From assembly GCF_016808095.1 (NCBI RefSeq), contig NC_068978.1:30577306-30641305 (forward strand): a stretch of DNA of 64,000 nucleotides, in the 5' to 3' direction. Origin of the DNA: Vigna angularis (taxonomy: Eukaryota > Streptophyta > Magnoliopsida > Fabales > Fabaceae). The translations under genes and the position numbers were made by a program. Below the pieces are notes generated by a model, which was not told where the DNA came from, made no database searches, and saw only the letters and a list, made by a program, of their open reading frames with translations. The stretch's first letter is position 1; every line of letters begins with the position of its first letter. This document shows, piece after piece, positions 29,940 to 42,779 of this stretch.

Positions 29940-30620
29940 AAGCTTTGAAGCTTGGGGAGGTATCGGAATTTATGAAGGAATTTCTCAAAAGAGGTTGAAC
30001 AACTTAGGAGCCTACCCTGCCCCTACCAACAATGAAATAATAAAAAAGTTTTATGCAAATGCAAGAACTTAGTCTGATGAAGTTGAGCCTCTATTGAGTT
30101 ATGTGTAGAGGAAACATGTTCCTTTTGATGTAGAAGCAATTAACTCTTTTTCTGGCACAAATTTGCATATGGGCGACAATATATGTTAGTATACCCAATT
30201 AGTTAAAGAAGGAGCTAATTTTGGAGAGATTGAAATAGTAGTTTGTCAACCAGGGGGTACCTTTCAAAGAAGCAAACAACAACAGTCTGTCCATATCAAG
30301 AGATTTGTTCTTACCCCGGTGAACAAGTTTTAAACAATGTTGATTCTTGCTAACCTCTCTACTTGCTTTCATGTCTCTAACATCACCGTGGGTCGGTCTC
30401 TCATCCTATACAACATCATTTTTGGGAAATATGTGGATGTAGGCTAACTTATTCTAAGGAGATATGCCAGTGCACTCATGTTTCTGGTACAAAATCTCCT
30501 GTTCGACACCCTTCCTTAGTCAGTCATCTTTGTCAGCGAACAAGGGTGAATGTCTTCATCCCTCCTTTCGACTGACATCATCGAACGATTGATGTAATTG
30601 AGCCTGATGAGGAGGAAGAT
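29940..30620 (+). pseudogene. Remnant of a putative plant transposon protein
   Basis: Conceptual translation in one frame gives NNEIIKKFYANART, then KHVPFDVEAIN, then VCQPGGTFQRS..., RFVLTPVNKF, HVSNITVGRSLILYNII and FGKYVDVG. This order (EFYANA, VPFSxEAIN, CxPGxxW, LxPxAKxW, HxSxVxxxRxxLLxxIxxGxxIDVG) is that of the family annotated as putative plant transposon protein, found in non-autonomous retroelements. Several in-frame stops (ART*, SYV*) show it is dead. Confidence 0.55.
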
Positions 30621-31900
30621 GACTAGGAGTGGAGAAAATATTTCTTGAGTTGTAGCTGGAGACTCTTTTCTAGGATTCTTTTTGTGCATAGACTTGAGTT
30701 TTAATTTCATGCTTTATTTTTTTTTTAAAATTCTAGTTTTAGTTTTTAGTTTTAATTTTGGAACTCTTTTTAACTTGCTTGGTGGATAGTTCTGATGCAT
30801 TTGGTTTAATGACTTGAGTGAATGATATGTATGTTTGATTTGATTGAAAATCTTTTATGCTTGCTTTTTACTATTATGAGTTTTTCTTTAAAAATTTGAT
30901 TGAGATGATGTTGATTGAGCTTGTTAAGCATAAATTGTGGTTGCTCTTATTTATCCTAACTTTGATGGATGTATTGTTTTTATTGTGATCAATATTCATG
31001 ACTTTGTGTTTGACAAATTTTGAAACCCTGAGTAAACTTGTGAGAGATATTGTGCCTTAGAATTTTTGTTGAATGTTATCACTTTGGAGTCACAATTGAT
31101 TTTTCTTGAGTTTCTCTCTTTGAACCATTCACTTGCATGTTACATATGATCAATGTCATCTTTTTCTTTTACCTCTTCTACAATATTTATCCAAAAAGGA
31201 AAGTTTTCTCATTCTTGGAACCTTGAGCTAAATTAAAAGTTCTTGACCACCATACCTTAAGTTAAGAAGAGATAAAATTCAAGATTAGGGAAGAAGTTCA
31301 AATTTGAGGGAGTTCATGTAAAAAGGGAGCATTGAAATAACAACAAAAAGAAAGAAAGAAGAAGAAAGAAAAAAAAAAGAGAAAGAAAAAAGAGTTTAAT
31401 GAACGAAAGTTGGGAGATAAGTTGGGAAGGGTATATTTGGTTTTGAGTAAAAGAGAAATCTATGTTATATCATGATTTTATTTGTTTGCTCTCTTAGCTC
31501 AAGGTGCTTTTGTATCTAGAAAGTCTAAGTTTTCTTAAAGCCTTGCCACAATACAAGTCATAAAAGTTCTTGTGATGTAACTTGCTTGTAAATGTTAATT
31601 TTTATCATTATCTAAGCCACATTTTATTCACAAAATCAATTTTTCTCTAACTTGTAACTTAATCTTCACTTTTATTTTGCTTTTATAAATACCTTTATTT
31701 TGGGCTATGTTTATTAATTTATATCTCTAATTTTGTATCTTATTTTGTAATAGGAAAACCCTCAACCAAATCGGAGAGCTTGGTAACCCAGATAATCAAG
31801 AAGAACATAAAAAATGGGAGATTCTAAAGTCGAGGTAGCTCAAGGTGTTTTCTATTTGAGTTATTTTAAATCTTAGACTTTTATTTTATTTCATTTTTAA
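30620..31900 (+). mobile_element. 3' part of the same decayed retroelement
   Basis: Purine-rich stretch (about 31330-31400: AAAGAAAGAAAGAAGAAG) and TTTGAGGGAGTTCATG-like sequence resemble the 3' non-coding region common in legume retroelements of this kind. No ORF. The end point is not certain. Confidence 0.35.
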
Positions 31901-32963
31901 ACATTTATTTTATTTTTATAATAAAAAAATTATGAAATTAAAAACAAAAAATGATTTTTTTTTGTGTTTTTAAAGGTATGAGTATTTGTATGATCGTCCG
32001 CATCATATATTAATACGTAATACTTTTCTTTTTCTAAATAATTAAATGGTATTTTAAAATATATGAGTACAAATGTATGAATACTCGTGTGATGTCCTAA
32101 TATTTAATACCTTTATTTTTTACAAACATGCCAAAATTCCTAAAAGAATATAAAATCTTCAAAAATTAAAAACATCAACATTTTCAACGAACAATATTTT
32201 CATTGAGAACTACGTGATCCTAAGTTTTTCATCATAAATAAAGATATGTAGGAGCAATGTTTATCTTTGTCGAATTCACTTCTAAAAAAAATAAATCATT
32301 TTCCAAAATAATTTTGTAATAGTTTCTTATGAACTAGGTAACCCTTAAGGTCAATCCTTGGTAGGCCAAAAACCTATTTTTGTTTCTTTAGAGTGTTGTT
32401 TTGGAGAAAATTAAACATTTTTTAGAACCACATCAATTTCATATATTTAATTAAAGATATTGTTTTCGTGGCAAATGTAATAAGGTACTAATACCTTATT
32501 TTTGCATAACTAACTCTCGGACTCAAAATCTAATTTTCATAAATATGTCTTATTTTATAATTTTTCATAGTTTTTCTAAAACAATAGTGGCTATAACAAA
32601 AATCTTTTTTTAAATTTGTTATTTTTATGATTTTTCGTCCTGTTATGATTTCGGTTGCAATTACCTCAATTATTTTACCAAATATTATACGTGAATAAAA
32701 AATTTATTTAAATACTATATTGCTCCAATTATTTAAATAATATTCTTTCTAATTATAATTTTTTTTTAAAGAGTCTCTGAAGTTTAATTGAAAAGAAATT
32801 GGTTGAAAGAAAGTTGAATTCTCTGTTAATTTTTTTTTATTTTTCAATTAAAGAAGAAGAATAAACGATTACTATCCTGAAAAGTTCGAAAATGTTCTTT
32901 ATAATCATTGATTGATTTATAAATAGTACTATTTGTTACTAATATGATGAGTTGATTTTTCTA

Positions 32964-33033
<70 letters not shown>

Positions 33034-33590
33034 TGGTCTTCACTTAAATATTAACATTTTATTAGTACGTATCATAAAAATTAAAGATATAAAATAAGCT
33101 AATGGCAACGAAGATATATTTTTATTTTTTGTAATATTGCAAAATCAAAAGAATTTAGAGAAAAGGAACATTAAACATAAATTTATAATATAATTTTTAT
33201 TTTGATTTTAAAATGGGAAGTAACCATTTCAACTTTTCAATAACCAATTAGTAGTTAAGGTGACATGAGGTCTCCATTTTTTTTTCTTATCAGTAAAAAA
33301 AATATAAAATAAGATAATTGAATTCTCTCAAACTCATACAAAGTAAAATATACATATAATCAATCTCCATATTATGTAATGATAGATCTTAGAAGAGATC
33401 AATTATCATGTACATTTTCATCTTATAATTGAGAGTGTGATTTATGTGAGGGACTCATAAGCTAAATAAATATATAAAGAACTTCTTAAAATTAACATGG
33501 AACCTTTTTATTTATAATAGGAAAATGCTTGGTACACTATTCATGGTTCTAGTGTATTATTATATAGATATTACAACAAGGTCATATAAT
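31900..33590. other. AT-rich spacer with a long (TA)n
   Basis: No gene-like ORF. A (TA)n run of about 67 bp spans 32965-33031. The last 100 bp before 33596 are 3' UTR of patatin gene 2, and resemble the 3' UTR of patatin gene 4 (GCTTGGTA..ATTATTCATGGTTCT in both). Confidence 0.5.
32965..33031. repeat. (TA)n microsatellite
   Basis: Uninterrupted TA dinucleotides. Confidence 0.95.
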
Positions 33591-33595
33591 TGACA

Positions 33596-35473
33596 TTAAT
33601 CTGCTTGAGCAAGGGTTTCAAGAAACGGTCTTCCTCCTTTTTCCATATATTTGCTTCTCCGACGACGTTGTCTTTCTCCATGCAAAATATCAGCAATCCT
33701 TCACAAAATTATAAAACCAAAACAGAATTCGATATTATATATAATTGAATCGAAAAATACAGCATAATTGAAGCCTCAATCACTGTAGGTTTTAGCCATT
33801 AAAATTATAATTAATAATTAATAATTAAATATATTAATTAAAAGGTTATTTGTTCATTTTTTTTTTCACCTGTCAAGAGCTTGAGCATATGTTTCCAAGC
33901 CTTCGTCTAAATCAAAAGTATCCAAATTAAACGTCACCATTTTTTTCATTAACAGTTGTTTTCCAGTCTCTTCAAGACCGTCCAAGCTTGCTTTTGTAAC
34001 ATTAACTGGGTCGGAGAGATCAGGATTCAAGTCGTATTCCTGCCATTCATTACCTTATTCATCAACTTATTATCCAAAACTTTATGAATATGGAATAAAA
34101 AGTATTTAGTTAAAGTTAAATGTAATTAGTTTAATATTTTGTTGTAATGAAAAGAAATATTTACTTGGACTCGAAGGTAGGTATTGCGAGATTGAAAACC
34201 TGAGAAGATTGAAGAAAGATAGTATTCTGTGATTGCTGTATAAGCACGACCTTGAAAATTGGTATCAATAACAGCCCATGTTTGTTTCGGCCATGTGGCA
34301 GCCTGGTCAGCATCATAAATCTCTTCAATTTCTGTTGCTCCAGTCCCCAAAGACAACACTAGAATTTCAGGATCCTCATTCTGCTGTAGCACTTCACTCA
34401 CTACTATTTGTGTCTGCTCAAATTAAACATAACATTCTTAAACTTCATACATAGATAATATATGGGACATGTATAACATAAACCTTATATCTACCAAATT
34501 AACTTACCGGATTCACAGCTGCTTCACCACCATCAACCAAATTGAACTCAACACCATTATTCTCAAAATAGTAAGGTGGGAACTGAGTGGGTGCAGTTGA
34601 AGTGGATATGCATATATCCGACAAAAAGGCATTTAAGTAGGGAACCTTCTCAAGCTGCATCAGAAAAAACATTATATTAATTCGTGTTTGGAGTTTAATG
34701 TAGGAAGAAATATATGCATATGCTGATAATAACCTTGTAGCTTGAGAATACAAATGGCTTTTGTTTCTTGATATCGAAAGCTGGGATTACAAGATTGGTC
34801 AATGCTTCACCAACTCGTGTTTCCTTCAATGCTTCACTAGCTGCGCCATGTAAACCCTCTCCGTCGAACAGGGGACCGTTTCCTGGTCTGCATGTTAAGA
34901 TTGTTGTTTCACTTTATTATGACAGTTCCATCTAATAATTGACACATTAATTACGAATTAAGACAAAACAGATAGAGTTAATCCGCATTAGAAACTCTAA
35001 TATTGATATTATTGTACCTAGATGGGTTGAATATACGAGGGCCATTTAGTTTGTAGAAGTCTAGTATCTGTGCAGGAGTATAAGCAGGACGAGTAGGATC
35101 GTCAAGGCTTGGGGTGGCTAACATGGCTGTTGTGATTGAACCAGTGCTGGTTCCTCCCATCACATCAAAGTAATCTGCTAAATCTGCAGTTGGATCCTTA
35201 GCCTGCAACTCAACCAAATTCAAATTAACCTCGTAAACATCATTCATTCACGCCATTTCAAATTCTTACGTAGTATTAACAATAATAATATACCTTAAGA
35301 GCCTTGTCTAAGTAATCAAGAACTGTTGCTGGAATGATGGCCTTGATACCCCCACCATCAATGCTCAGAATTGTTATCAGTTTTCCATTGTTGGACGGAG
35401 GCTGCTTTTGGATACTGAATCCACCAATCAGTTGCCCAGCAAACACCAAAACAAACAGAACCAAATGAGCCAT
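33596..35473 (-). CDS. Patatin-like acyl hydrolase, gene 2 (395 aa, seven exons)
   Basis: Exons (minus order): 35473-35294, 35202-35018, 34887-34734, 34654-34508, 34413-34165, 34039-33870, 33698-33596; 1188 nt, phases consistent, stop TAA. N-terminal hydrophobic segment [18 protein letters not shown] (possible signal peptide). The nucleophile elbow GTSTG (Ser79) and the catalytic Asp214 (DGG) are present, so the dyad is intact. The oxyanion loop reads DGGGIKA (39-45) where the family normally has a Gly at the last position; the paralog at 53238-56710 has DGGGIKG. The region after the conserved ICIxTSxAPT lacks the Gly seen in gene 1 (IST in place of IGT). Introns are short (about 80-370 bp), giving a compact gene. 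It is the closest relative of genes 3 and 4, downstream on the same strand. Likely expressed, since a TATAAATA box lies 72 bp upstream of the ATG. Confidence 0.92.
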
Positions 35474-35544
35474 TAATGGCTTCCCAACTTATAATATAGA
35501 ATTAGTTGGAGAGAGCTATGTGTTTTTGGCAGAAATGTAAAGTG

Positions 35545-35552
35545 TATTTATA
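35545..35552 (-). promoter_or_regulatory. TATA box of patatin gene 2
   Basis: Minus-strand TATAAATA 72 bp upstream of the ATG at 35473. The corresponding position of gene 3 reads CTACAATA instead. Confidence 0.65.
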
Positions 35553-36037
35553 CTGTGAAGATACATGCATATACTATGTTTGAGAAAATCCTTGTACTGC
35601 ACTTCTCGTACAGCTTGGTGGGAGGGATGATCCGATGTTTTACTATCAAACAGAGTGTAACATTATTGCCATCTGACCTAAATATTATTGCTTTTTTTGA
35701 TCTGAGGTAGTAGTGAAAAGGAAAAAGGAAGATGAAAAAAAAGGTAGAAAGTTATTATAGCTTCTTTGGATTGTTGGATGAAAGGAAAGTGAGTGAATTT
35801 TAGTTAAATGTCAGTGAAAGTTAATTTTATATTCAGTAATTATATTATATAATAAATGACTAATTTATTCTTGATGGTATTTTATGAATTGTGTATATAA
35901 AATAAATTTGAACATTGAATAATTTTGAAGTAAATCTTTTTAAGTGTTATATATATATATATATAAGTAATTAAATAATGATTTGAAAATTGGGTTGGAA
36001 TTCTTTTCTTATATAAATATAAGAAAAGATGAAAAAA

Positions 36038-37663
36038 ATTCACTAGTAAAAAAAGAGGATTTAAAATCGCACAATATGTTTCGGTTTAGGAGCAACCGAA
36101 GCTTATCAGAATGCGATGGCAATTTTGTAATTTAGTCGAACTTTTCTGCCTCGGTTCAAGGAGAACCGAGGCATATACATCATATAATCTCGGTTAAATA
36201 TTCAATCGATGCATAATATCCTGCAAAATTCCTGCTAATTTAACTTTTGCCCTGACAACTTTTTTAATTTTGATCTACTGCCTCGGTTTATTGGGGACTC
36301 GAGACATATACACATCATGTGACCTCGGTTAATATTCTAACCGAGGCCTAACACCCGTTTTGAATTCCATGCCTAACAGGACTTCTCATTTCTTCACGGA
36401 CCAACCCATGGGTCGCGTCCACCAGGGAGAATTTCTCTCCTTCTCGCACATCCAACCCTAAAAAAGCTCACGAAAAAAGCTCTCGCAAATCCCGCACAAG
36501 CCAGGGAGAATTCCTCTCCTTCTTCCATTTCTCTTCACCACAGACGACCACGTTGGAGCAAGGATGATCTGCAGCGACGGTGTGGAGATGGCGCGACAGG
36601 CGACGTTTGTGGTGGCTCGCAGCGGCGCTCGTGGTGGCTCGTGGCGGTGGGATTGGTCATTCTTCTTCTTCCCTCTTCTCTTTCTGGTTCTATTCTGGTT
36701 GCAGGGAAGAGGATGCGAAATCGACGGAGTAGGCGTCTTAGTGGCGGAGGCGACGAGAGCACGGCAAAAGTGTGCCGGAGGAGCGGCGGGACACGACGAT
36801 TGAGAAAGTTAGGGTTTTTAGTGTGGGGAATTTCTTTTTGGGGATCTGGTGAGGGTTGTTGATGGTTGCACCAGTGGAGTAGGCTGTGTGGGCTGGATTG
36901 ACAGAGGCGCATGGTGGTTGTGAAGCGTTGAAGAAGAAGACTTCACGTGGTGGACTGTGGTGGTTCAGTAAAGGTGGCACGGTTGTTGGGTGGTGGTCCG
37001 ATGTGAGAATGGAGTGTTGAAGATTTGTGGTCCGATTGTGCCGATGTCATTGATATGTGCCCAAAATACAATCTGGTGTGTTCATTTGAAAAGGTTTGAC
37101 ATTTCTGTTTAATCTGAAAATAAAATCTGTCTGGCTGGGATTCTAAAGAGACACTTCAACAACGCAGAGGAGAAGATGAAAGCTTTTTGAAAGATCCCAA
37201 GTTGAATGCAAATTAGGAATGAGTGGTTGGAAGGAAAACCTGGATGCTGCAACTGAACGTTTTAAGCTAGCAGGAGCTTCTAAGGCAGATATTTCCATTA
37301 AACCCAAATTGTTCTCAGAGTTGATTCTTACAAAAGCTCTGTTATTTTTTTTTCTGTGTTATTTTGGGAGCGATTTTGTTAAGGCTGATGTAGTTGCGTG
37401 CTGGTAGAATTGTTGATGGATGACAAGGCTGGACTGTGAAAGGGATTGAATCACGCTGGACCATCCAAATGCATATTAAAAAAAAAACGCTATTGCCTCG
37501 GTTATCCAAGAACTGAGGCATAATCCTATCTCGTTTTAACCCGGTTCACAATCGAGGCATAAAGCCTACCACTTTTTACCTCGTCCGTATATGTCTTGGT
37601 TGCAAAACCGATGCCTATAAGCAAAATTAACCGATGTCATTTTCTCTTACTGCACTAGTGATT
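36038..37663. mobile_element. Non-autonomous CACTA element with 3-bp target duplication
   Basis: The element is 36041-37660 (1620 bp). Left end CACTAGTAAAAAAAG, right end ...CTTACTGCACTAGTG (inverted CACTAGTGCAGTAAG). It is flanked by ATT on both sides (36038-36040, 37661-37663). Subterminal motifs of the CCTCGGTT / AACCGAGG type recur near both ends, often as small inverted pairs. The interior has a GC-rich block (about 36530-36980) and a short frame at 37219-37407 starting MSGWKENLDAATERFKLAG that ends in vector-like low-similarity sequence; it looks like a captured exon of a host gene, not identified. There is no transposase. Confidence 0.85.
37219..37330 (+). pseudogene. Probable captured host exon inside the CACTA element
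   Basis: The first 30 or so codons (MSGWKENLDAATERFKLAGA then SKADIS) have ordinary protein composition and differ from the AT-rich, non-coding interior around them. The frame then runs into hydrophobic low-complexity sequence. CACTA elements commonly carry gene fragments. Parent gene not recognised with confidence. Confidence 0.35.
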
Positions 37664-37669
37664 GTAATA

Positions 37670-38955
37670 TATGAAATTTGAATTTAAATAAAATTGTAAA
37701 TTGTGACTGAAAATAATGTGACATGAACTAATTTTAATTAATCATGAAAAATGTCGACAAACAATATATAAAGAAAATAGTTTCCTATTTAAAATTTAAA
37801 TAATTTATTTTTGAAATATGTTTATAAAACAAAAAGGTTTGACGTTCAGAGTTACTAATTTTGAAAAATATTTTTAGTTGATTACATGTTATAAAATTAG
37901 ATGAGTTGAAAAATAAATAAATTTTCTACAGTAATTTTATATTTTTATAGAACTTTAATTTATTTTTTAATATTTATTTATAAGAAAAAAGAAAAAAAAA
38001 GTATTAATATCAAATTAATATTTTAAGATCAATTTAAATTAATAAAATATCAATTATATATATGTGTGTTTTACACTAAAATATTCTTATGTTTTATTTT
38101 TGTTATGAAATTTAATTTTTATATTAATTTATGAAATTAAAATTTTTTATAAGAAGTATAAGAAAATGTATATGAATATTTTTTCTTTGTAAGTGCAATA
38201 TTGAGTTGTGGAGAACGTAAGAATTAGGAAAAATAAAATATCTAAAAAGAAATGTAAGGGCGCATAGGGTAATAATTAAAATAAAAAATGATAAGTTTTA
38301 CAAAAATAAAATGTAGCACAATTGATTAGAGATCCTTATAATGAGTTACAATTAACTCATTATATATCATATAGTCATATAGTTATGTACAATTAATGAA
38401 GAGGAAAAAACTTGACCCATCATATCATAGTTATATTCTAGCCACACATATCTATAATTTCTATTTCAAATTATCTGTGTTAGGAGGTGGATTTTATACT
38501 TATATTAACCCAAAAATCTGATTTGGGCAAGGTAAGGTTTGCATTTATATAAACTTTTTTATTTCTAGTCGATTTGAAATTTTCAATAGAGTCCTTCATG
38601 CCAAGTCATATACATATCAAGAGTGTGATTAAGTATTAATTGATGATTCGATAATGGATGATACGATATGTTAAACAAACCACAACTCAGATAAGATTAA
38701 ACAATTGAATATCATATTAAGAAATGAATTTTAAGTCTAATTCAATCTCACAAAATTAATTTATAAAATTAATTTATACAATGAAATAGTACTTATTTAC
38801 ATAATGTAAACTTTCCTTATTTCTAATCAATGTCTATGCTTAAATAATTTTCATAATCAACATGATTCTCATAATTTCAAATCATACGATTAAGTGTATA
38901 GTATCTAAAATAAATAAAAAAATAATATACATCAATATTAAGAATAAATTGAATT
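37670..38955. other. AT-rich intergenic DNA
   Basis: No ORF, no element ends recognised. Confidence 0.5.
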
Positions 38956-38959
38956 AAAG

Positions 38960-39605
38960 AGTATGCAACATTGAATTAATAGTGGTATAGTTAGGTGGCA
39001 TGTTTAAAGAGTACTCTATTACACTGCGTCAGCGTGGACGTGATCAGAACTAGCACATTTCAAACATGTCAATTAAATTTAAACTATTATTTATAAATTT
39101 ATTTCAAGATTATTTAATCTTTCTTTAACTCAAATTCTTAAAATGATTTAATATTGAGAATTGGTTAAGAAAAGTTAAAAGTTATATTATATTTAGTTTT
39201 ATGTAAATTGCCAATATAAAAAATTACAACAATAAAAAGTATGATAATTGTCTTTTGTTGAAGGTGAGATCCCATTTCTGTTATTTTTATAGAAATATTT
39301 TTATGAATCATGCTATTTTTATGGAATTTAATCTCTATATATTTTAATATTATTTTTGTTAATTAAAGCAAATTTAAACCAATTTTTTTATGAGATTCTA
39401 AACTACAACTCCTAAATCAGATAATATTATTAATAATTTAAGGTACCTAATTTATTATTAATATTTTTCACCAACCATCATCTTCCCCGTTATTCATTCC
39501 TTTCTCTCCGTACTGTTGCTCATTCAATTCGACAGCCTGCACCAGTTACAAATTATTGAACGCATTTTGTTTTTCATGGCAAAAAATACTAATAATGGAA
39601 GACTT
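38960..39605 (+). repeat. Inverted repeat, left arm
   Basis: Shared blocks with the reverse complement of 46190-47155 appear in the same order: GCAACATTGAATTAATAG, then ..AGAACTAGCA.ATTT.AAACATGTCAA, then AAGATTA..T...ATCTTTC.TTAA.TCA, then TACTGTTGCTCATTCAATT / TACCGTTGCTCATTCAATT, CAGCC.GCACCAGTTAC and ACTAATAATGGAAG. The arms are diverged with indels. Confidence 0.65.
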
Positions 39606-40249
39606 TTTGTTTGTCATAGAAAAAAAAAATGTTGTTGAAAGATTTTTTTATATTGTATATATTTGTTCAGCATGACATAAGCATGACATAAACAAGCTAG
39701 TACAATGTTATCATTCATTTAACTTTATAACTATTATTTTTTTTCCGTTATGATGACTCTTTTTTCTTTTATGAATTTTTTTTCAATAACTATATTCTTT
39801 CTTTTTAGTTCAATAAATATACTAAAAAATATGATTCGATAAAGTTTATTGAGTCTCTGAACACTATAAATATACGTCTATTGTAACAATACTTATATAA
39901 TAACTATTTTCGATACTTTGATATTATGGTTATTATTTATGATTAGAGGTATCATCTAGTTAATATTTATTGAGAGGAAGATGAAAGCAATTAACATCAT
40001 CATTTGTGAGAAGTCCAAAAAAGGCTTAATGAAAATCGTTCCCATGTCATCGCAACTGTCATTACTTGGAGAATGATTTCCTTAAGGTTGAATTCGGAGA
40101 CTAGGACAACGATGATGTCAAATTCAACAACAACGTCACCACATGAGGTCAAACTCAGCTCTCCCATGAGATGGAATATAACTCGGTGGTATCCAACACA
40201 CCAATGAACAATAGACAATACGATACCCAACTTCAGGCCTTACGTGCTC

Positions 40250-40660
40250 AACAAAGATGGACCTCAAGAACTCCAAGGACTTCAGCAAAGGTTGACCGAC
40301 TTAAAGAATGAAATATCATCTCCCCGACCTTGGCCATACTCCCGTATATAAGGCCCCCACAATCCCCAAATGGAGCACAACCTACCAGCTCAGCAAGGTT
40401 CACATGGGAGTTGAGACCGTTGTCTTTAACGATTGGCTCAAAAGAGACTAAAGCAAGTCAACCCAGCATAAAATAGAAGAAACTCGTGGATGCTCTCACC
40501 ACTCTAAACGAGAGTACTACAAGCACAAACATCGAAGCCTTTGTCGAGATGCAGAATGAGTGCAATCTTAGGATTCCACAGAACACCCCGGAAATTGGAT
40601 AAATAGACAAGAGTCGGGAAAGTGGCAGTCGATCTGCTTAGGACAAACCCCAAAGATTTT
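40250..40660 (+). mobile_element. Possible gag-like retroelement remnant
   Basis: Broken frames with hydrophilic composition (for example LVDALTTLNEST, NIEAFVEMQNECN) in a block less AT-rich than its surroundings, running on to about 41270. Character fits a dead retroelement; no diagnostic motif is visible. Confidence 0.3.
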
Positions 40661-41554
40661 GAAGCAAATCAATTTGATGCGTGATCAAGAGACTCATGCA
40701 CGATCCTACCACTCAAGACGATATTGCAGTAAACAAAGGCATTACCACTCTTACCGGATGAAGAGTCGACAGAGTCAAAAAGATATACCAGACATCTCGA
40801 CAAACAAGTAAATCAAGAAGAACATCAGACTCCTCAGGCACACCACCAGACACTTTGACAAGCGAGTTATTTAGGAAAAAGAGAATTATTAACACATAGG
40901 GAATCATCTACTACAAAAGCACACCCAAATATATCATATGCTCACAGCGACAAGACACCCCGCAACAAAGCAATCATAGTGCTTGAATTAATAACAAAGT
41001 TTTACAACCAACCGTTATAAGAAACATCTCAATCATAATGGCCACTACATCCTATCAAACCTCACTTTTGCACATTAGGAAAACAAAAGAGGTAAGCCTG
41101 GTCACAATGCTCGAGTAGTAGAGGTTAAGCTCAACTAGGAAGCTCAACCAACATAAGATAAGCTTGACCACGAAAATCAGCCAAAAGATTATAAGCTCTG
41201 CTAGCAAAGGAAAAACTTGACTGCGAACCTTGGCTAGCATAGGATAAGCTTGAATATGGTATTTATCAATAAGGAAATGGTAATTTCAATATGGATTATA
41301 AATCCATAATGTAGTAGTGTTGATCGTTTTCTTAGGAAGAAATTAGCAGGGTTTTTCGGTTTCTTAGGATGGAATTGTTTATGTATATGACGATGTGAAG
41401 GAATGAAATTGTGTTACTCAAGTGATAAACATAATAAATTGAGGTTTTGGTTTAATGTAGCAGGTTTTAAGGCCTTTTTAAAATTGTTTAATGTTTATTT
41501 TATTCACAGCAATGTTACAGGCCTTTTGGTTTTAACGCTCGGTCGGGTCGTCCT

Positions 41555-41765
41555 CCCTTGTCTATCGCTCGTCCAACTAGCCCCCTGTTCCCAACCGTTC
41601 GGTCTGGTCGTCCTCCCTCGTCTACCGCTCGTCCAACTACCTCCCTGCTCACGACCGTTCGGTCTGGTCGTCCACCCTCCTGTATCGCTCGTCCAACTAC
41701 CTCCCTATTCCCGACCGTTCGGTCTGGTCGTCCTTCCTCTACCGTTCGGTCACATACCTCCCCAC
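41555..41765 (+). repeat. GC-rich minisatellite, 60-bp period
   Basis: About three and a half units of a 60-bp sequence containing CCGTTCGGTCTGGTCGTCC and CGCTCGTCCAACTACCTCCC. Units begin near 41566, 41626 and 41686; later units are shortened to CCGTTCGGTC pieces to about 41780. Because 60 is a multiple of three, both strands give long open frames; they show no gene context. Confidence 0.8.
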
Positions 41766-42369
41766 CTTCTACCGTTCGGTCCCCCTCTCTCTCCCTCCTA
41801 CACCTTCTTCTCTTGTACACTTTGCAGCCCCTAACATGTGCTCCCTGCCTTCCAACGTTCGACCTTTACGATCGATACCGTTCGGCCTCACTTCCCTCCT
41901 ACCTTTCTTCTCCTTCTCATTACCTCCCACCTTATACCCTAACATATACAGTATCAGATATAAGACCTGCAAAAATTTCTAAACATAACTGTGCCCACCA
42001 AACTATTAAAAAACAGTACTTATGCTTTAGTGATATAGCAATGGAAATACAGTTCCTGGTCATTGTAATATATAAGACGTCAAAGAAGGAAATTCTAATA
42101 TATCCAAAACATTGTAATACATCCAAAACAGTTCCTGGTCATTGACAAAATAGTTCCTGGTCATTGTAATACATCCAAAACATTGTAATACATCCAAAAC
42201 CATACATAGTTGGCATCATTGTCATTCATTAAATTACATAGCAGTAAAACCATAAACATTGTTCCTTAGACTATTACATAATAAGATCCTTAAACTTGGC
42301 ATCATTGTCATTTATACACACATCTATAGTTGAGCTTCCTGGTCATTCATACACACTTCAGATAACTGT

Positions 42370-42480
42370 GATGATGGCATGATTGGTTCTTGGGTTGCTT
42401 TGGGGCAACGACTCTGTTGTGCCCAACCTCCCTACATAGCCCGCATCTTTTCCGCAAACCACCCTTGCTCACTCGTGAAT
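42370..42480 (-). mobile_element. Possible MULE-type zinc-knuckle remnant
   Basis: On the minus strand the translation reads LRKRCGLCREVGHNR, followed by a disrupted continuation. C-x2-C-x4-H with GHNR is like the CCHC knuckle at the end of Mutator-like transposases (CxxCGxxGHNRRxC). Only a scrap; the final Cys is lost by a frame change. Confidence 0.4.
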
Positions 42481-42779
42481 CATCCTTTCTGATCTCCCAC
42501 TACATGCACTCTGCCGCTTCCAACTACTTCTTCACCGACGAACCTTGTCGCTTCAGCTTGAACAAAGATCGCGATTTTTCTTCCCTCACGCGAACCCTAA
42601 TAATAAAACCCCCCAATTTTTTTCCCCAATCTCAGTTGCATTCCTCAATTAAAACGTCTTGCCCTTTAATTTTTTTCTTTTTTCCAAGTATACCCTTACC
42701 CAAAAGTGATTATACCTTTGTTTCTTCTTCTTTATTTAATACAAAAATGCTTTTAAATGTCACGTCTGCTTAGTAACTG

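Noticed and set aside
36535..36980. GC-rich frames on both strands
   Set aside because: They lie in the interior of the CACTA element, show no conserved domain, and are explained by base composition.
41403..42145. Long overlapping frames of 143 and 195 codons
   Set aside because: Created by the 60-bp minisatellite, whose period is divisible by three; no start context, promoter or domain.
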